From the NCBI RefSeq assembly GCF_018304965.1, contig NZ_JAGQED010000019.1:23728-87727 (forward strand): a DNA stretch of 64,000 nt, written 5' to 3'. The notes beneath the pieces were generated by a model. The model was not told where the DNA came from. It worked only from the letters and a program-made list of their open reading frames with translations, and did no database searches. Made by a program: the position numbers and the translations under genes. This DNA is from Collimonas antrihumi (GTDB taxonomy: Bacteria; Pseudomonadota; Gammaproteobacteria; Burkholderiales; Burkholderiaceae_D). The first letter of the stretch is position 1, and each line of letters opens with the position of its first letter. Below are positions 60,513 through 64,000 of this stretch, piece after piece.

Positions 60513-61385
60513 ATGGCCACATTCAAGCGCCGTAAAGCGAAGAGTAACGGCGCCCAGTTCCCCAAGGCGCTGCGCCCGAACAAGAACATTGAGCGCAACG
60601 AGTATCTGGATGACGATGGTGCGCATCCGCCAGTCCGGCGCCGGCGCGGCATTTATCTGCTGCCGAATGCTTTCACCACGGCAGCGCTGTTCTGCGGCTT
60701 TTACGCCATCGTGATGGCGATGAACCTGCGCTTCGATCAAGCCTCGATTGCCATCTTCGTGGCAATGGTGCTGGATAGCCTGGATGGCCGCGTAGCACGT
60801 CTGACCAATACCCAAAGCGAATTTGGCGCCCAGTACGACAGTTTGTCCGACATGGTGTCGTTCGGCGCCGCACCCGCCTTGGTGGTGTATGAATGGTCTT
60901 TGCGCGGCATGGGCAAATTGGGCTGGCTGGCGGCTTTTGTGTATTGCGCCGGCGGCGCTTTGCGCCTGGCGCGCTTCAACACCAATATTGCGGTGGTCGA
61001 CAAGCGGTATTTCCAAGGTTTGCCCAGTCCTGCGGCGGCGGCCCTGGTGGCCGGTTTTGTCTGGCTGATGGATGATCTCGGTTTTCGCGGCGCATCCTTG
61101 AGCTGGGCGGCATGGGCGATTACCTTGTACGCCGGCTTGACCATGGTCACCAATGTCCCTTTCTACAGCTTTAAAGATATCAATCTGCGCAAGCCGATGC
61201 CGTTCATCGCTGCGTTTTTGGTGGTGCTGGCGCTAGTGGCGATTTTCAGCGATCCGTCGAAAGTATTGTTCGGCCTGTTCGTGTTGTACGGCTTGTCGGG
61301 TTTCGGCGTGTATTTCTGGCGCTGGTTCAAGGGCGCGCCGGTGAGTATCGTGCAGACGGAACTTGAGCACGACGATAAGGACTAA
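60513..61385 (+). CDS. pssA: CDP-diacylglycerol-serine O-phosphatidyltransferase
   Basis: A 290-residue integral membrane enzyme, type II phosphatidylserine synthase. The CDP-alcohol phosphotransferase motif DG-x2-AR-x8-G-x3-D-x3-D appears as DGRVARLTNTQSEFGAQYDSL followed by SD. Several hydrophobic helices follow. The N-terminal 40 residues are basic and soluble. It makes the substrate for Psd, its neighbour. Confidence 0.95.
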   Translation: MATFKRRKAKSNGAQFPKALRPNKNIERNEYLDDDGAHPPVRRRRGIYLLPNAFTTAALFCGFYAIVMAMNLRFDQASIAIFVAMVLDSLDGRVARLTNTQSEFGAQYDSLSDMVSFGAAPALVVYEWSLRGMGKLGWLAAFVYCAGGALRLARFNTNIAVVDKRYFQGLPSPAAAALVAGFVWLMDDLGFRGASLSWAAWAITLYAGLTMVTNVPFYSFKDINLRKPMPFIAAFLVVLALVAIFSDPSKVLFGLFVLYGLSGFGVYFWRWFKGAPVSIVQTELEHDDKD

Positions 61386-61522
61386 GCAAGAGCTAAGGTC
61401 ACGCCTGTGAAATATTGGTAAGGTTAAATAGTAAGGTTAAATGTTGTTAAACCTTAAGTTGCAAGCAGCACGGTAGCAAGGCAAGTGGCATCATCCTTTT
61501 TCAACTATTACTGGAGAAAAAA

Positions 61523-62002
61523 ATGGGTTTACTTTCTTTTTTTAAGGACGCTGGCGAAAAGCTCCTGGGACATAAACCAGCGGAAGTTGCTGCAGCCCCT
61601 AACGTCGAAGAGTTGCAAAATGCCGCAGCTGATGCAATCAAGACCTACGTTGGCACGCAAGGAATCGACACCAGTGGCTTGACGATTGCCTTTGATGCAG
61701 CTTCGTCAACGGTTACCGCCAGCGGCGAGGCGCCGGACCAGGCAACCCGGGAAAAAATCATTTTGTGCTGCGGCAACGTCAAAGACGTCGCCGGCGTGAA
61801 CGATGACCTGACCGTTGCCGAGGCTGCAGACGAATCGCAATGGTATACCGTGGTCAGCGGCGACAATCTGTCGAAGATTTCCAAGCAATACTATGGCGAT
61901 CCAAATAAATACCAGGCAATTTTCGAAGCCAACAAGCCGATGCTGAAAAGCGTTGACTTGATTTATCCGGGTCAGATGCTGCGTATTCCGCCGTTAGCCT
62001 GA
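61523..62002 (+). CDS. BON-LysM peptidoglycan-associated protein
   Basis: A 159-residue protein like E. coli Kbp/YgaU. It has a short N-terminal MGLLSFFKDAGEKLLGHKP, a BON domain (about 30-95, including VTASGEAPDQATREKIILCCGNVKDVAGVND) and a LysM domain (about 107-157, QWYTVVSGDNLSKISKQYYGDPNKYQAIFEANKPM). It is predicted to bind peptidoglycan or, as in E. coli Kbp, potassium. A strong terminator follows. Confidence 0.9.
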   Translation: MGLLSFFKDAGEKLLGHKPAEVAAAPNVEELQNAAADAIKTYVGTQGIDTSGLTIAFDAASSTVTASGEAPDQATREKIILCCGNVKDVAGVNDDLTVAEAADESQWYTVVSGDNLSKISKQYYGDPNKYQAIFEANKPMLKSVDLIYPGQMLRIPPLA

Positions 62003-62021
62003 TTGACAGGAACTGAACATG

Positions 62022-62052
62022 ACCGCCCGGTTTGCCCCGGGCGGTTTTTTTA
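62022..62052 (+). terminator. Terminator after the BON-LysM gene
   Basis: ACCGCCCGG pairs with CCGGGCGGT (62022-62030 with 62037-62045), followed by a run of T. It lies 20 bp past the stop codon. Confidence 0.92.
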
Positions 62053-62135
62053 TAACTGTCACTTTGTGATTTTTATACCGGAATCCGTCAAAGTCTTTAA
62101 AATTGATGGTTTACAAGACCAATCAGGAGCACAGC

Positions 62136-63686
62136 ATGGCCGCCAACTCGCCCGAAAAACTGATCATTTTCGACACCACCTTGCGCGATGGCGAACAATC
62201 GCCCGGCGCCTCGATGACCAAGGATGAAAAAATCCGCATCGCCAAGCAACTGGAGCGAATGAAAGTGGATGTGATCGAAGCCGGGTTTGCTGCTGCTTCC
62301 CCGGGCGATTTCGAGGCGATCAAGGCAATCGCCGGCATCATCAAGGATTCCACCGTCTGTTCCCTGTCACGCGCCAACGACAAGGATATTGCGCGCGCTG
62401 CGGAAGCCCTGCAACCGGCCGAGCGCAAGCGGATTCATACGTTCCTGGCGACCTCGCCGCTGCACATGGAAAAGAAGTTGCGCATGACGCCGGACCAGGT
62501 GTTCGAACAAGCCAAGCAGGCGGTGCGGTTTGCCCGCAAATTCACCGACGACGTTGAGTTCAGCCCGGAAGACGGCAGCCGCTCCGATATGGATTTCCTG
62601 TGCCGGGTACTGGAGGCGGTGATTGCAGAAGGCGCCACCACCATCAACTTTGCCGATACGGTCGGTTACGGCGTGCCGGAACTGTACGGCCAGATGCTGA
62701 AGACGCTGCGCGAGCGGATTCCTAATTCGGACAAGGCGATCTGGTCGGTGCACTGTCATAACGATCTGGGTATGGCGGTGGCCAATTCACTGGCGGGCGT
62801 GATGATCGGCGGCGCGCGCCAGGTCGAGTGCACCATTAACGGTTTGGGCGAACGGGCTGGCAATACTGCGCTGGAAGAAATCGTCATGGCGGTCAAGACC
62901 CGGCGCGATTATTTCAATCTGGATATCGGCATAGATACTACGCAAATTGTGCCGGCTTCCAAGCTGGTGTCGCAGATTACCGGTTTTGCGGTGCAGCCGA
63001 ATAAATCGGTGGTTGGCGCCAATGCCTTTGCGCATGCTTCGGGGATTCATCAGGATGGGGTGCTGAAGGCGCGTGATACCTATGAAATCATGCGGGCTGA
63101 GGATGTGGGCTGGAGTGCCAACAAGATCGTGTTGGGTAAATTGTCTGGGCGTAATGCGTTCAAGCAGCGGTTGGAGGAGCTCGGTATTGCGTTGGAATCG
63201 GAGACGGAAGTTAATGCTGCGTTTTCGCGATTCAAGGAGTTGGCGGATCGTAAGTCGGAGATCTTTGACGAAGACATCATCGCTCTGGTATCTGATGAAC
63301 AGCATTCGCACGATAAGGAATACTATCGGTTCGTGTCGTTATCGCAGCACTCTGAGACGGGCGAAAAGCCTAGCGCCAAGATAGTGTTTTCAATTGACGA
63401 TAAGGAGTCTAGTTGCGAGGCTGAGGGTAACGGACCGGTGGATGCTATCGTCAATGCTATCGAAACGAAAGTTGCCAGTGGCGCAGAGCTGTTGCTGTTC
63501 TCGGTGAATGCGATTACTACTGGTACGCAGTCACAGGGCGAAGTGACGATGCGCTTATCGAAAGCCGGTCGCATAGTTAACGGCGTCGGCGCCGATCTGG
63601 ATATCGTGGTTGCTTCAGCCAAAGCCTATCTATCGGCCCTCAACAAACTACATTCCAAGTCCGAAAAGCTAAACCCGCAGTTGTGA
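62136..63686 (+). CDS. leuA: 2-isopropylmalate synthase
   Basis: A 516-residue enzyme that commits 2-oxoisovalerate to leucine. The N-terminal catalytic barrel begins [18 protein letters not shown]. The metal-binding [16 protein letters not shown] and [15 protein letters not shown] motifs follow, then the leucine-sensing regulatory domain with [23 protein letters not shown]. The ATG at 62136 has AGGAG upstream; earlier ATGs at 62103-62106 lack one. It completes the branched-chain biosynthetic set with ilvBHC, though Psd, PssA and LysM genes intervene. Confidence 0.97.
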   Translation: MAANSPEKLIIFDTTLRDGEQSPGASMTKDEKIRIAKQLERMKVDVIEAGFAAASPGDFEAIKAIAGIIKDSTVCSLSRANDKDIARAAEALQPAERKRIHTFLATSPLHMEKKLRMTPDQVFEQAKQAVRFARKFTDDVEFSPEDGSRSDMDFLCRVLEAVIAEGATTINFADTVGYGVPELYGQMLKTLRERIPNSDKAIWSVHCHNDLGMAVANSLAGVMIGGARQVECTINGLGERAGNTALEEIVMAVKTRRDYFNLDIGIDTTQIVPASKLVSQITGFAVQPNKSVVGANAFAHASGIHQDGVLKARDTYEIMRAEDVGWSANKIVLGKLSGRNAFKQRLEELGIALESETEVNAAFSRFKELADRKSEIFDEDIIALVSDEQHSHDKEYYRFVSLSQHSETGEKPSAKIVFSIDDKESSCEAEGNGPVDAIVNAIETKVASGAELLLFSVNAITTGTQSQGEVTMRLSKAGRIVNGVGADLDIVVASAKAYLSALNKLHSKSEKLNPQL

Positions 63687-63704
63687 CCGCGCTTCGCAAT
63701 TGCA

Positions 63705-63783
63705 GTTAAATGGGGTCAGATTTTTTTACGACAGTTGTATCGTCGTAAATTACACTCCTCGCGCGGCTCTGACCCCTTTTAAC
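63705..63783. repeat. MITE-like element with GTTAAA-GGGGTCAGA inverted ends
   Basis: A 79-bp element with 16-bp terminal inverted repeats (one mismatch): GTTAAATGGGGTCAGA at 63705-63720 and TCTGACCCCTTTTAAC at 63768-63783. An inner hairpin, TTTACGAC/GTCGTAAA, occupies about 63725-63749. Such GGGGTCAGA ends recur around REP-associated transposase genes in many proteobacteria; that link is from general knowledge. A lone TCTGACCCC is at 46011-46019. Confidence 0.7.
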
Positions 63784-63944
63784 GGGCTACGGAGTATGTG
63801 TTGTGGCATGCGACGAGGTTTCGTTGTTACTTAAAACGGTACCTACTCCGTGGGTACGTGCGCCGGGGGTAGTCCCATACGCGCTAACCAAAATTCTGAT
63901 TGCGGGATAACATTGCGAAATTAAAATGAATCTCGCAAAAGATA
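63784..63944. other. Non-coding stretch near the right window edge
   Basis: No gene is identified. It contains the inverted pair CTACGGAGTA (about 63787-63796) and TACTCCGTGG (about 63843-63852), which could fold into a hairpin with a roughly 46-base loop. Confidence 0.4.
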
Positions 63945-64000
63945 ATGGTCGCCGAAGAGTACAAAAACATAAGTGAAGACTGGTCGAAAATAGTGAAATT
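63945..64000 (+). CDS. Possible start of a gene running off the window
   Basis: An ATG at 63945 opens a frame that stays open to the window end, reading MVAEEYKNISEDWSKIVK. The composition is protein-like, but no Shine-Dalgarno is seen and only 18 codons are visible. Function unknown. Confidence 0.2.
   Translation, partial: MVAEEYKNISEDWSKIVK

Overview
The window reads as chromosomal DNA of a betaproteobacterium of the order Burkholderiales, most likely family Oxalobacteraceae (Collimonas, Herminiimonas or Janthinobacterium type). This rests on gene order and protein style: sodB-xseA-exbBD-lpxK-ycaR-kdsB-adk, pyrG-kdsA-eno-ftsB and ilvBHC...psd-pssA-leuA are Burkholderiales arrangements. The genus is inference. 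Coding density is high, and I found no insertion-sequence transposase, prophage, CRISPR array, rRNA or tRNA. One structural RNA gene, the 4.5S SRP RNA, lies at 33042-33137.

Layout. 1-2250: the 5' part of a thiolase gene diverges from a TetR-family regulator, with two near-identical palindromes between them; sodB follows. 2416-8458: xseA, then a 700-bp intergenic region with DnaA-box-like repeats, then the envelope cluster exbB-exbD-lpxK-ycaR-kdsB, and adk. 8743-13663: a proton-pumping pyrophosphatase with a fused OmpA-like domain, a patatin-like lipase, and a secreted barnase-type RNase with its barstar inhibitor. 13890-23537: purN, rsmB, an MscS-type channel, a fatty acid desaturase, a LysR/quinone oxidoreductase pair, rpmB-rpmG, radC, and fkpB-ispH. 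24215-27875: livHMGF for branched-chain amino acid uptake, preceded by a candidate leader ORF and hairpin. 27971-32959: a PMT/ArnT-like glycosyltransferase broken by one stop codon, a lytic transglycosylase with a long leader, and ubiD. 33255-43092, all on the minus strand: MFS exporter, outer-membrane factor, membrane-fusion protein, RND pump, response regulator, histidine kinase. 43416-47856: pyrG, kdsA, eno, ftsB. 47900-52882: hslO, a gamma-carbonic anhydrase, a DUF455 protein, and an ECF sigma factor operon. 53504-63686: ilvBHC, an ion channel with a zinc ribbon, a SIMPL protein with a small lipoprotein, psd-pssA, a BON-LysM protein and leuA.

The genes group into lipopolysaccharide assembly (lpxK, kdsB, kdsA), phospholipids (psd, pssA, desaturase), branched-chain amino acids (ilvBHC, leuA, livHMGF), nucleotide supply (purN, pyrG, adk) and drug export.

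No complete unknown defence or mobile system stands out. The least ordinary signals are: the DnaA-box-like repeat array at 3912-4415; the pyrophosphatase-OmpA fusion; an exact 51-bp duplication of the 3' end of ilvC flanking a 100-bp hairpin-rich insert; short direct repeats of 12-14 bp at many gene ends, including two unrelated arrays that are both 7 x 13 bp; and the leaders of liv, ilv and the lytic transglycosylase. All calls come from reading the sequence; no database search was run.
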